From positions 46,701-110,700 of the forward strand of contig CAJXYE010000007.1 in NCBI GenBank assembly GCA_913063325.1: a DNA stretch of 64,000 nucleotides, in the 5' to 3' direction. The notes under the pieces are model-generated. The model was not told the DNA's origin, did no database searches, and saw only the letters and a program-made list of their open reading frames with translations. A program made the translations under genes and the position numbers. Position 1 is the first letter of the stretch; the number at the start of each line of letters is the position of its first letter. This DNA comes from an uncultured Colwellia sp. Lineage in GTDB: Bacteria > Pseudomonadota > Gammaproteobacteria > Enterobacterales > Alteromonadaceae. Shown here piece after piece: positions 35,567 through 44,980 of this stretch.

Positions 35567-36967
35567 CTAGCCTTTTGTATCAGGGATTAGCCAAACATTG
35601 TTTTCAATATCTACTTTACCCCGCATTTGCTCAACCACTACTTGGTCAATCACTTTAATAGCTCTTTGCACCATCATGGTAAAAGTATCTTCACCTAATT
35701 GATCAGGAGTATGATCTGGAAAGTTTCTGCGCGTACGGTGAATCCAATAACTTTCTGATAAATTATCCTGGCCAAAGGCTTGTGCTACACCGTCTTTACC
35801 AATCATAAAGCCTAATAGTCCGCCCCAAGTCGCCGTTGGGTTATCTGAATCCCAGCCAGTCAAGGTGCCTATTTGAATGGTGCGAACAATATCACCTTCA
35901 CCATAAAATAAACTCACTAAGCTGGCAGCAAAGTTAATGCCGGCTTCAAAGGGGTCTTTATAAACATAACCATCGGCATTGTTAACTTGATAACGCTGAT
36001 AAACTGCATCACGGGTCTTTTCCCAATCATCTTTATTTGAGTTTTGCTGATAAGCATTATGGATAAAATCATACATTTTTGCTGGTGTAGATTGCTCTGG
36101 TAAAATGAGCCTTGCCTGCTCAGCTAGCCACTGAGTTTGCTGCTGCATAGTAAGTGATTTATCTACTTTCGATGCTAAAGAATGCATGGTGATATAAAAC
36201 TGAGAAATCCACTGAGCATCACCTTTTGCAGATACCCTAATAGGCAAATGTGCCATTTTTAATGCAACATCAGATCTTACTGGTGCCAACAAACCAAATA
36301 TTTCTGTAGTCAGTTGGGCATCAATCATCATGTATTTACTATTATTTTTCGGATCACTGGTTTCAGGCGGTAACATGCCCTGCGCCATGAGTATTCTAGC
36401 TTGTTCATTAGCTTCCCATAAAAAGTTCTCTTTAACCGCTTTCGAATCAGGAAATTTTTTGAAAAGCGGCGCATCCTCTTCCGAGTAAGTATGCGTTAAC
36501 CAACCTGTTCTGACTTGCTCTGCGCTCAACAGACTCGTTTGCTGTGATTCATGTAAGTACTGATACATGTATTCAATATCGGTATCATCATCAGCTCCCC
36601 AAGGCTGGCCCTTTTCAACAAAGAAAAAATCGATGGTATCACTATGAGGTACACCTTCTCCCCAAATGGCAGGTAAATCCTTACTACCCCAATCTGCATC
36701 GGTATAAAACGGCATAGTGGCAGTTGTACCTACCTTATCCATTTCAGTCACTAAGCCAGTCCAGTTAGCAATACTTTGCCCTAGCCAAAAGCCATGTAAC
36801 TTATCTTGGTAGCCAGCTCTTGAAACAGTAATAAACCCACTTATCTCATTTTTAAGGTGTTTTTTGTCTTTAGTGGCATCACTAACAACTTCAGTGGTAA
36901 CATTTCCTGTGCACGCAGGTAATGAAACGACCATAACAGAATATAAAAAGAGCTTGGCTAGTTTCAT
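35567..36967 (-). CDS. ADP-ribosylglycohydrolase-fold lipoprotein
   Basis: 466 residues with GGAGA before the ATG. Lipobox LPAC (Cys19) means an envelope lipoprotein. The ARH (Pfam ADP_ribosyl_GH) metal motifs are present: ADDDTDIEY (Asp126-130) and GWDSDNPTATWGGLLGFMIG near residue 385-405. The family hydrolyses ADP-ribosyl N- or O-glycosidic bonds in the cytosol; a surface-anchored copy between GH3 and an esterase suggests the di-metal scaffold acts on another glycoside. It is far longer than ARH1/DraG (about 300-350), with extra helices. Co-directional with GH3 (130-base gap with a hairpin) and the esterase. Confidence 0.85.
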   Translation of the reverse strand: MKLAKLFLYSVMVVSLPACTGNVTTEVVSDATKDKKHLKNEISGFITVSRAGYQDKLHGFWLGQSIANWTGLVTEMDKVGTTATMPFYTDADWGSKDLPAIWGEGVPHSDTIDFFFVEKGQPWGADDDTDIEYMYQYLHESQQTSLLSAEQVRTGWLTHTYSEEDAPLFKKFPDSKAVKENFLWEANEQARILMAQGMLPPETSDPKNNSKYMMIDAQLTTEIFGLLAPVRSDVALKMAHLPIRVSAKGDAQWISQFYITMHSLASKVDKSLTMQQQTQWLAEQARLILPEQSTPAKMYDFIHNAYQQNSNKDDWEKTRDAVYQRYQVNNADGYVYKDPFEAGINFAASLVSLFYGEGDIVRTIQIGTLTGWDSDNPTATWGGLLGFMIGKDGVAQAFGQDNLSESYWIHRTRRNFPDHTPDQLGEDTFTMMVQRAIKVIDQVVVEQMRGKVDIENNVWLIPDTKG

Positions 36968-37060
36968 TGAGTATCTCCAGTGGGTTTACATTGGCATTAG
37001 TTTTTACGGGTAAGCAATTAGCTGTTAAACGGTAGCTTTGCGCTATTGTGAATAAACACT

Positions 37061-37088
37061 CTGGCTAAGCGAAAATACACTTAGCCAG
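37061..37088 (-). terminator. hairpin between GH3 and the ARH-fold gene (attenuator or weak terminator)
   Basis: CTGGCTAAG (37061-37069) pairs perfectly with CTTAGCCAG (37080-37088), loop 10 bases. On the minus strand it follows the GH3 stop by 10 bases and is followed by AGTGTTTATTC, without a clean T run. It may lower read-through into the four genes behind. Confidence 0.45.
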
Positions 37089-37097
37089 ACGTTATAT

Positions 37098-39728
37098 TTA
37101 TTGTTGGTAGGTAAAACGTTTCTTCAATTTGATTTGATCAAGTGAAGTACCAAGTAATACTTCAAACTCACCAGCTTCGGCTAACCAATCATTTCTGCTG
37201 ATATCCCAAAAAGATAAATCGCGTTTAGTAAGTGTAATACTGACTTGCTTGCTTTCTCCTGGTGCTAAAAAGACTTTAGCAAAACCTTTCAGCTCTTTTG
37301 CTGGTCTATCAACACTTGACTCAACATCATGTAGATATAATTGCACTACTTCAGCGCCAGCGACTTTACCGGTATTCTTAACCATTGCTGTTACAGTAAT
37401 ATTGTCGACCGCAGTGATGTTTGATGCCGATAAAGCTATATCAGTTAAAGCAAAGTTGGTATATGAAAGACCATGACCAAAGGCAAAACTAGGCTTGATA
37501 TTTTGTTGTTCAAACCAACGATAACCTATAAATACGCCTTCTGTGTATAAACTTTCAATAGCGTTATAGTCATTTAAAGCAATCGGAGCAGTATCCTCTA
37601 AACGTGCTGGTAAAGTAATTGGCATTTTACCACTTGGGTTAACATCACCGGTTAAGATATCAGCAAAAGCATGACCTGCCTCCATACCGCCATACCAACC
37701 CCAAACGATGGCATTAGCTTGCTCTGCCCAAGGCATTTCAACAGCTGAGCCAGCAACGAGGAATATTACGGTTTTCTCATTCGCAGCAAGTAGCTTACTA
37801 ATAATCTCATCTTGTGAGTTAGGGAGTTTCATATCAGGTCTATCGATTGACTCTCTATCATCACCGTGACTCAAACCACCAAAATAGATAACTGCATCAG
37901 CTGCTTTTGCTGCAGCAACATACTCTGCTTCACTGCTAAATAATTCACCTGGCGCATTCCAACCTAAGGTGAAGTGTTGATTGCCATCATATTGGATTTC
38001 AAAAGAGTAAGACTCTCCCGCTTTTAATTCGATACCATGGGTTAATTCAGCGGTACTTGCTTGCTCTGTATTAACTTGATGAGCACTAGCTTGGTGAGTA
38101 ATGACAGTGTCATTATTAATTTTTAATTGAAAATTCCCTAAGGTCTCAACATTTAACTGATGCAAACCGGTAGTTAACGGCTTGATCTTTGCCGTCATAG
38201 TTATGTGCTGAGTTATGCTTGTGTCTTTAGCTTTAAATTTAGAATCAACTATCCAAGCCTTATCAGTTATATTTTCACGGCTCGACTCTTTAAAGTAGGA
38301 TACATTCCATGCAGGAGTTCCTGTCCAATGACGACTCTCAACATAATCACTGGCAATAGCAGCTAACTCACTGCTGCGAGCTCTCATTACCGTGATATTT
38401 ACATCTTCGCCAAATTTTGCTTTTAAGCCTTGTAATGGCGTCACTTCATATAAAGATTTTACTTCTGAAGAGCCACCACCCGTGCCATGTGCTTTATCCG
38501 TATTAGGACCAAGTACTAAAATATTTTTGATTTTATTTTTATCAAGCGGTAAAACTGATTGTTCACCCACCGTATCATTTTTCAATAACACCACGCCTTC
38601 AGTGGCAATTTTACGTGCAGCCACTTGGTGGGCTTTAGTATTTCTAGCCCCAGGTAAACGGTTTTCGTCATACATTCCTATGGTATGTTGTACTCTTAAA
38701 ATACGTCTAGCTTTTTCATCAGCAACTGATTCTGGAATCTTTCCAGCTTCAATCATATGCAAAAAAGGTTTAGCTAAAAAGTAGTCTTGATAATCATCAA
38801 CATTAGTACCCATTTCTAAATCTAAGCCATTTACCGCAGCGTCATAGGTATTAATATCAACATGCCAATCAGTAAGTAACACGCCTTTATAGCCCCACTC
38901 ACCTTTTAATATATCCATAACTAAATGTTTGCTTTGATTCGCATTAGTGCCAAAATACTCATTATATGAGCCCATCATACCAAGCACGCCGCCTTCTTTA
39001 ACTGCCGCTTCAAAGGCAGGTAAATAAACTTCTCTAAGCGTACGTTCATCAGGCTTGGCATTGACGCCGGTGCGGTTTAATTCTTGGGTATTCAATGCAT
39101 AATGTTTAACGGTAGCTGCAACATCATTGGCTTGAATAGCTTTGATTTGTGGTACTACTAATTTTGCCGCTAAAATTGGGTCTTCGCCCATATATTCGAA
39201 GTTTCGGCCGTACAAAGGCAGGCGCGCTAAGTTCACACCAGGACCTAAGATAAAGTCTTTTTTCCTGTCACGTGCTTCTGCACCTAATACTTGACCATGC
39301 AAACGAGCAATCTCAACATCCCAACTCGCCGCAACTGAGGTAAGGTGAGGTAAATAGGTAGAGTGATCATCGGTCCAATCAGCCGATGCCCAAGTATGAC
39401 GTTCTATTTGATGACGTACACCATGTGGGCCATCAGATAACCACATTTCAGGAATGCCAACGCGTTCAATGGCATTAACATGGAACTTACCACTGGCATG
39501 AGCCAAAGAGACTTTTTCAGCTAAGGTCATTTTTGACAATAGCGTTTCAACATCTTGCTCAACACTTACCAAACGCTCATCAGATTGTGGCTGGCCCTGC
39601 AGAGCATCTTCTTGGGCAATAGTGGTTTCATTGTCATTAACACAACCACTAACCGCGGTACTTAGAGCAAGTACTGCAGAAACAAGCATTGTACTTTTTG
39701 GCCTAACGTTCATAAATATAGTTTTCAT
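37098..39728 (-). CDS. GH3 beta-glucosidase lipoprotein with PA14 insertion
   Basis: 876 residues. Lipobox VSGC (Cys29). The GH3 N-terminal barrel runs from about residue 60 to 340, with KHYALNTQE, GMMGSYNEYFG and the nucleophile D287 in LLTDWHV. The (alpha/beta)6 domain follows (GVVLLKNDTVGEQSVLPL, GTGGGSSEVKS). A PA14-like insertion lies at about 470-600, and the second barrel domain continues with YFGGLSHGDDRESIDRPDMK, which holds the acid/base region. A fibronectin-III-like domain ends it (VVQLYLHDVESSVDRPAKEL). This layout is typical of beta-glucosidases that release glucose from cello- or laminari-oligosaccharides. A LacI-type operator sits 43 bases before the ATG. Confidence 0.93.
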   Translation of the reverse strand: MKTIFMNVRPKSTMLVSAVLALSTAVSGCVNDNETTIAQEDALQGQPQSDERLVSVEQDVETLLSKMTLAEKVSLAHASGKFHVNAIERVGIPEMWLSDGPHGVRHQIERHTWASADWTDDHSTYLPHLTSVAASWDVEIARLHGQVLGAEARDRKKDFILGPGVNLARLPLYGRNFEYMGEDPILAAKLVVPQIKAIQANDVAATVKHYALNTQELNRTGVNAKPDERTLREVYLPAFEAAVKEGGVLGMMGSYNEYFGTNANQSKHLVMDILKGEWGYKGVLLTDWHVDINTYDAAVNGLDLEMGTNVDDYQDYFLAKPFLHMIEAGKIPESVADEKARRILRVQHTIGMYDENRLPGARNTKAHQVAARKIATEGVVLLKNDTVGEQSVLPLDKNKIKNILVLGPNTDKAHGTGGGSSEVKSLYEVTPLQGLKAKFGEDVNITVMRARSSELAAIASDYVESRHWTGTPAWNVSYFKESSRENITDKAWIVDSKFKAKDTSITQHITMTAKIKPLTTGLHQLNVETLGNFQLKINNDTVITHQASAHQVNTEQASTAELTHGIELKAGESYSFEIQYDGNQHFTLGWNAPGELFSSEAEYVAAAKAADAVIYFGGLSHGDDRESIDRPDMKLPNSQDEIISKLLAANEKTVIFLVAGSAVEMPWAEQANAIVWGWYGGMEAGHAFADILTGDVNPSGKMPITLPARLEDTAPIALNDYNAIESLYTEGVFIGYRWFEQQNIKPSFAFGHGLSYTNFALTDIALSASNITAVDNITVTAMVKNTGKVAGAEVVQLYLHDVESSVDRPAKELKGFAKVFLAPGESKQVSITLTKRDLSFWDISRNDWLAEAGEFEVLLGTSLDQIKLKKRFTYQQ

Positions 39729-39770
39729 TAACTAACCTTTTAACTTCATATTTTGGGATTAACGACAAAA

Positions 39771-39784
39771 TGTAAGCGCTTTCA
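39771..39784. promoter_or_regulatory. LacI-type operator TGTAAGCGCTTTCA (site 2)
   Basis: A 14-base near-palindrome 43 bases upstream of the GH3 start (minus strand), where it would overlap the promoter and could repress the five-gene operon. Confidence 0.7.
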
Positions 39785-39893
39785 TTTCGTCGTTATAACA
39801 TAATATTTACTGATATTTTTAGCAAGTAAATATTCTTGTTGGTAACATTTTACTAGGTTAAGTACTCTGCTAACTATTTAGCAGAGCACTTAG

Positions 39894-41420
39894 CTATGCC
39901 TTGCAGTACTTAGCAATAAAGTCTTTTTGCATAGGCATAGTATCTACTGATTTTTGAATGACAGAATAGATATGCTCTAACCTTCGTGCAATTTCTTCTT
40001 CAGATAAAATATCAACTAACGGGTGATATCCCTGAGGATTTAATCCTTGTCCATGCATAACAGCTAGCCAAGAGGTTTCATTAAACAGTTCATTGTCTTG
40101 ACGAAAAATCCGTCCATTTTTTTGATATAGATCCATTTTGGCTTGCAAGCGATCTGAAACCTTCATATTTTGGCAATAACGCCAGAACTCTGAATCATCT
40201 CTATCCGTTGCTTTATAGTGGAGAACAATGAAGTCTCGGATATATTCAAGATCAGTTTTTGTCTGTGCATTGTAGGTATCAATATCTGTTTGGTCAAAAC
40301 CTTGATGCGGAAATAAACTCATCAGCTTAGCTATCGATGATTGTATTAAATGCAGTCCAGTCGATTCTAGCGGTTCAACAAAACCTGCTGATAGACCAAT
40401 GGCAACACAGTTTTTGTTCCAACTTTTTTTACGTACACCTGTTGTCCAACGTAAAAAATTCGGTTTGCCGATAGGCTCACCTTCCATTTGCGCTGTTAAT
40501 ATATTTACCGCCTCTTCATCGCTAACAAATTTACTTGGGTAGACATAGCCATTACCCACTCTGTGCTGCAGAGGTATTCGCCAAATCCAGCCAGATTTTT
40601 GTGCTTTAGCTTGAGTGAATGGGTATAACACATCTGTTTCTTTAGCCTTACAGGGCATAGCTACCGCCGTATCACATGGCAGTACATCACTCCAATCAAT
40701 GAAACCTGTTTTCATCGCACCTTCTATCAGCAAGGCTTTAAAACCGGTGCAATCTATAAACAGATCCCCTGCTACTCGCTCACCACTTTCCAATAATAAG
40801 CTATCAATAAAGCCATCACTGTCTCTCAATGAAACATCAATAACTTTACCTTCGCTTCGTATTACGCCACGTTCGACAGCAAAATCTCGTAAGTAATCGG
40901 CATAGAGAGTGGCATCAAAATGAAAAGCATAATTAATTTGTGACAGTGGAGAATTACCCATATTTTGAGGACGCATAAACTTTCCTTGTCGTGCCGCAAC
41001 AGCAGCTAAGGAGTATTGTTCGAGATCAGGGCTTTTACCTTGCTGATGCATTTTAAGCCAATAATGATGAAATTGGATGGCATCCATAGCAGTACCATGA
41101 TCGCCAAAGGGGTGCATATAACCGCCGCCCTTTTTAGTCCAATCAACAAATTCAATGCCTAGCTTAAAGGTCGCTTGGGTTTTCTTAACAAAGTCATTTT
41201 CGTCTATGCCGAGGATTTTGTTAAATAACGATATTTGTGGAATAGTTGCTTCGCCTACTGAAACTGTGCCAATTTGGTCTGATTCAATCAAGCGGATATC
41301 GCAATAATTTTTGCCTAATACTTTTGCTAAGGTCGCTGCCGTCATCCAGCCAGCGGTACCACCACCAACAATAACTATGTTGTTAATTTTTTTTTGTTGA
41401 TTTGCTGTTGCTTGATTCAT
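39894..41420 (-). CDS. flavin-dependent tryptophan halogenase-like protein (copy A)
   Basis: 508 residues from ATG 41420 with GGGAG six bases upstream. The frame is open to 41504, but that stretch contains the terminator of the TonB receptor gene, so the longer start is unlikely. FAD site IVIVGGGTAGWMTAATLAK, the VGEATIPQI segment, the Lys of ATFKLGIEFVDW that in PrnA/RebH holds the hypohalite, the halogenase motif SGWIWRIPLQH and the active-site Glu in EPLESTGLHLI are all present. By sequence it is a complete halogenase. Neighbouring TonB receptor and glycosidases are not a known tryptophan pathway, so the real substrate is open. Closest in the window is copy B. Confidence 0.85.
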   Translation of the reverse strand: MNQATANQQKKINNIVIVGGGTAGWMTAATLAKVLGKNYCDIRLIESDQIGTVSVGEATIPQISLFNKILGIDENDFVKKTQATFKLGIEFVDWTKKGGGYMHPFGDHGTAMDAIQFHHYWLKMHQQGKSPDLEQYSLAAVAARQGKFMRPQNMGNSPLSQINYAFHFDATLYADYLRDFAVERGVIRSEGKVIDVSLRDSDGFIDSLLLESGERVAGDLFIDCTGFKALLIEGAMKTGFIDWSDVLPCDTAVAMPCKAKETDVLYPFTQAKAQKSGWIWRIPLQHRVGNGYVYPSKFVSDEEAVNILTAQMEGEPIGKPNFLRWTTGVRKKSWNKNCVAIGLSAGFVEPLESTGLHLIQSSIAKLMSLFPHQGFDQTDIDTYNAQTKTDLEYIRDFIVLHYKATDRDDSEFWRYCQNMKVSDRLQAKMDLYQKNGRIFRQDNELFNETSWLAVMHGQGLNPQGYHPLVDILSEEEIARRLEHIYSVIQKSVDTMPMQKDFIAKYCKA

Positions 41421-41462
41421 AACTGTCTCCCAGAAAAGAATGTATAAATGCAGAAAATAAAG

Positions 41463-41502
41463 AAAAAAGCCGCCCCTAACATCAGGGAACAATAGGGACG
41501 GC
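41463..41502 (-). terminator. terminator between the TonB receptor and halogenase A
   Basis: On the minus strand the stem GCCGTCCCTA / TAGGGGCGGC (41502-41493 with 41478-41469, one G-U pair) is followed by six T (41468-41463). It lies 92 bases beyond the TonB receptor stop and upstream of the halogenase ATG, and separates the two. Confidence 0.7.
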
Positions 41503-41550
41503 AAAAGGGGTTGATAAGTGTCGATGCCATCAATTCCCTCGAAAATTTAG

Positions 41551-41577
41551 GGGGCGCTACTTGCTAATAGCTGCCCC
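41551..41577 (-). terminator. GC-rich hairpin just after the TonB receptor stop
   Basis: GGGGC-GCTA (41551-41559) pairs with TAGC-T-GCCCC (41568-41577), one bulged base. On the minus strand it follows the stop codon by 17 bases and is followed by CTAAATTTTC. It may stabilise the mRNA 3' end or aid termination. Confidence 0.5.
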
Positions 41578-41593
41578 ACATTTAACCAACTAG

Positions 41594-44500
41594 CTAGAAA
41601 CTAGCACGTACCACTAAACTATAACGAGTATCATTGCTGAACCAAGAACGCGTTTTTCTATCACCTTCTTCATTAATCTGCATTGTTGTTTCAGTAATAC
41701 TGTTACTGATGTTGGTGCCTTGTAAACCTAACTTCCAGTTATCACTTACCTCCCAAAATATTGAAGCATCCAATTGACCATTTGCTTCATTATAAATAGG
41801 TAATGTAGTGATAACATCACGGGTAGTTAGCAAATAATCTGAACGCCAGTTATAAGCAATACGCGCTGAGATGCCAAACTTTTCGTACAATAGCGCAGCA
41901 TTAGCATTTTGCTCTGATAAACCTTCTAGCGGCATATTATCCCAGGCAAAATCGCCTGCAGAATCTGAGTTTGAGCTAGAATCATTCAAACCAGAGTTTG
42001 GTGAACCTTCCTCATCAATATGGGTATAGTTTAATTGAATACCTAAACCACTAAAGGCTCCTGGTAAAGTATCAAAAAATTGTTGGTACGCAACCTCTAT
42101 ACCTTTTATAGTTCCTTCATCACCATTAGTCGCACCCGAAACTTGTACTTCTTGAGTGACGCCATTATTTGTGTAATCGCGTAATGAGACGCCATTGATG
42201 AAATAATTAGATAAGTCTTTATAAAACACTGTAGTCGTTAACGAGCCTGCTTCAGAAAAATACCACTCTAATGATAAATCATAGTTATATGACTCCATTG
42301 GTTTGAGGTATGGGTTACCCGTACTTGCCGTATAACGTTCATATTCTTTAGAAATGAGTACTGGCTCTTCACCTTCTGGTACTGATGTATCATAGATTCT
42401 GATCGCGTCTTGACCTGAGATGCCAACATAATTACGTAAGTTGCCTAATGAAGGCAGAGAAATAGCCTCAGAAAATCCAAATCTAACTAACAACTCATCG
42501 GTTAAATTCAATTTAAAGTTAAGACTAGGTAGTACATTAGTATACTCATTGGAGGCGACCAATTCATTCGTCGCTTTGTTACCAAAAGCAGCTTGATCTG
42601 GCACTAAAAAGTGATTTTCGTCTTGTGGTTCTCCTTCTCCACTTTCTCTTGGAACATCATCTGGGTAAGTGATAGCACCATGAGTGTCATTTTCTAGTTT
42701 TACGTACCTAACACCAATATTGGCACTATAGTCATAACCGCCAATATCACCTTCAAAATTAAACTTCAGGTACGCTGCGGTGCTCGTTTCTTCTGTTTGG
42801 TTAACTTCTGAGGCTTCAAAATTACCTATTGAATTACTACTTCGGTCTGCAAGAGGAGTCCAACCCCAATCAACAGCTCTAGTTCCCTCTAACGCTTCAT
42901 TTAATCCTTGATAGTCTTGTACCATTGCTAAAGACGGGAATAAAAAGTTATTACCTCCTTCTGCAGTTAATACCTTACCTCTTCCTAAATTATCAAAGCT
43001 AACTTCATCATAAGGCACATCCGTATCAGAAAACCAAGTATTGCCGCCAGCCCAACCTTCAGATAAAACGCCCCAGTTATAGGTTGATTGTCTTGTTGTT
43101 TGTTCACGGTTTGAATAACGGGCACCTACTTCAATTGATTTAACGATACCGTTATCAAAGGTATATTCTGCATCTAAACGTGTGGCAAATTCCTCGCCTT
43201 CATTATCTGAAACATGATCCATAGCATTACGCCAAAAATTTACCTCAGGATCAGTAAAAGGTGCTGATGCTACATAATCAGCTTGGCCATTATAAGCTGG
43301 GTGATGAAGGCTGATTTTAGGTAAACCGCTTCCTCGAAGATCCATACCGACAACGGCACGGGTAGCACTGGCGACTGACACATCTTCAATTTCCATAGTT
43401 GCATCAACATATTGAATATCGAAGTTAAGTGCTAGACTATCGTTTGGGGTAAATTTAGCGTTAAAGCTAAAGTCATTAACAATCGATTCTTCATCACGTA
43501 CTCGCGTGACCATAGCATGCTGCATACCATAAAGTTGCGGAGAGCCGTCTCCACGCCAGCCAGCATTCGATGTAATAGTACCGCTTTCATAATAACCACT
43601 TTCATCATACTCAAAGGTAGTCCCTTCAACTGGAATCATCGGATTTTGGTCATCAGCAATTTCAATGACATTTTCATTCCAAGCAAGAGTCGCTTCTGAA
43701 CGTATATATTCACCCGTTAATAATATGGTTTTATCTGGGCTTTCCCACTGCAATGAACTGGTAAAACCGGTACGATCACTATCATCTTTTTTTATGCTGA
43801 CACGAGCTGATTCAGGCACGAAGGTATCTTGGCCATTTATTTGCTCTTGCTGTCTATAACGACCCACTTGTGCAGCATGAGATTCTACTTTTATCTCAGA
43901 AGAAGACGCATTAATTAAAAAGCCAAAACGTCCCGAATCAGTATCCCAAATATCACTATACAATGCTGAAAAGGTAGGCGCAGTTTCTTCACGTAAATCG
44001 GTATAAGTGGCATCAGCTGAAAAAGCAAAAACGCGACCATCGGCATCAAATGCTTTACGGGTATTAAGGTTTACCGTACCGGCGATACCACCTTCAATCA
44101 AATCGGCGGTTTGGTTTTTATAAAGTTCGACTGAGCCCATTAGCTCAGGAGATACATCTTCAAAGCTTAATCCACGACCCGAATCAGCAGAAAAGCTATC
44201 TCGACCATTAAACTCGCTTCGAACTTGATTTAAACCACGAACAACAACACCACCGCCTTCAACACCAAAGTGATCTGGATCATCTGCTGCCGCAAACCTT
44301 TCAATGGCAACACCCGGCATACGAGAAATAGCTTCTAATACACTTCTGTCTGGCATAGAGCCAATATCTTCTGAAGAAATAGCATCCATTACCGTATCGG
44401 CATTCATTTTCATGTTTTGTGCTGAAATTAAATTACCACGTTGGCCTTTAACTTCAATGACCTCAATAGCCTCTTTTTTTGTTTCCGCTTTGTTTTTTTC

Positions 44501-44653
44501 ATCTGCTTCGGCAGCATAAACAGAAGCAGAACTTAAACCTAGAATGGCCGATGCTATGATTGAGTGCTTAAAGGTACTTTTATTTTTTCTTGAATTTACG
44601 TCTGAATTAGCGCGTGAATTTTTTGCGCACATAGTGCCTATTTTGTTTTGCAT
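41594..44653 (-). CDS. TonB-dependent receptor (carbohydrate type) A
   Basis: 1,019 residues, preceded by AAGGGGAT. The signal region is long (basic NSRKNKSTFKHS, then SIIASAILGLSSASVYAAE). The TonB box region is near VIEVKGQRGN, the plug domain follows (about 70-200: DAISSEDIGSMPDRSVLEAI, GVVVRGLNQVRSEFNGRD), and then a beta-barrel ending in aromatic YSLVVRASF, the outer-membrane assembly signal. Size over 900 residues is typical for uptake of oligosaccharides rather than iron-siderophores. A TTGAACGTTCAA palindrome lies 173 bases upstream and halogenase A downstream. The likely role is import of glucan fragments into the periplasm. Confidence 0.92.
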   Translation of the reverse strand: MQNKIGTMCAKNSRANSDVNSRKNKSTFKHSIIASAILGLSSASVYAAEADEKNKAETKKEAIEVIEVKGQRGNLISAQNMKMNADTVMDAISSEDIGSMPDRSVLEAISRMPGVAIERFAAADDPDHFGVEGGGVVVRGLNQVRSEFNGRDSFSADSGRGLSFEDVSPELMGSVELYKNQTADLIEGGIAGTVNLNTRKAFDADGRVFAFSADATYTDLREETAPTFSALYSDIWDTDSGRFGFLINASSSEIKVESHAAQVGRYRQQEQINGQDTFVPESARVSIKKDDSDRTGFTSSLQWESPDKTILLTGEYIRSEATLAWNENVIEIADDQNPMIPVEGTTFEYDESGYYESGTITSNAGWRGDGSPQLYGMQHAMVTRVRDEESIVNDFSFNAKFTPNDSLALNFDIQYVDATMEIEDVSVASATRAVVGMDLRGSGLPKISLHHPAYNGQADYVASAPFTDPEVNFWRNAMDHVSDNEGEEFATRLDAEYTFDNGIVKSIEVGARYSNREQTTRQSTYNWGVLSEGWAGGNTWFSDTDVPYDEVSFDNLGRGKVLTAEGGNNFLFPSLAMVQDYQGLNEALEGTRAVDWGWTPLADRSSNSIGNFEASEVNQTEETSTAAYLKFNFEGDIGGYDYSANIGVRYVKLENDTHGAITYPDDVPRESGEGEPQDENHFLVPDQAAFGNKATNELVASNEYTNVLPSLNFKLNLTDELLVRFGFSEAISLPSLGNLRNYVGISGQDAIRIYDTSVPEGEEPVLISKEYERYTASTGNPYLKPMESYNYDLSLEWYFSEAGSLTTTVFYKDLSNYFINGVSLRDYTNNGVTQEVQVSGATNGDEGTIKGIEVAYQQFFDTLPGAFSGLGIQLNYTHIDEEGSPNSGLNDSSSNSDSAGDFAWDNMPLEGLSEQNANAALLYEKFGISARIAYNWRSDYLLTTRDVITTLPIYNEANGQLDASIFWEVSDNWKLGLQGTNISNSITETTMQINEEGDRKTRSWFSNDTRYSLVVRASF

Positions 44654-44980
44654 GTTCTTAATCCCCTTTAATATTTCCGCCTAACTTATTCGCTATATTA
44701 AGTTGCCTATATAAGGCTCAATAATCAGGCTGTATATTTTTATAATCATTATTACCCTTTGCGAGCTTGTTCAACTTAGCAATAACAATTAAGGGGTTCG
44801 TCTCTACTTAAAAAATAGCTCGAATTTGAACGTTCAACTTTATGTATACCTATATTTAAACTTGTAACTTAACGTAACAACATGTTTTTTATAAGTTTAT
44901 AAAAACAGTGTTTTTTGTGGTTTTTTACAATAAAAGTAAAGTGGCACCTTGAACAAGCATGATTAAGCTATTCGATCATG
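44654..44980. other. 327-base promoter region between the TonB receptor and the CBM9-like gene
   Basis: No gene. It holds the perfect TTGAACGTTCAA palindrome (44826-44837) and AT-rich DNA that probably carries the receptor promoter. Confidence 0.5.
44826..44837. promoter_or_regulatory. TTGAACGTTCAA operator upstream of TonB receptor A
   Basis: A perfect 12-base palindrome 173 bases before the receptor start, identical to the site before the second GH5 gene at 29436. Confidence 0.5.

Noticed and set aside
41421..41504. Extension of halogenase A to the upstream start of its open frame
   Set aside because: The stretch contains the terminator hairpin and T run of the TonB receptor gene, and the ATG at 41420 has a strong ribosome site.
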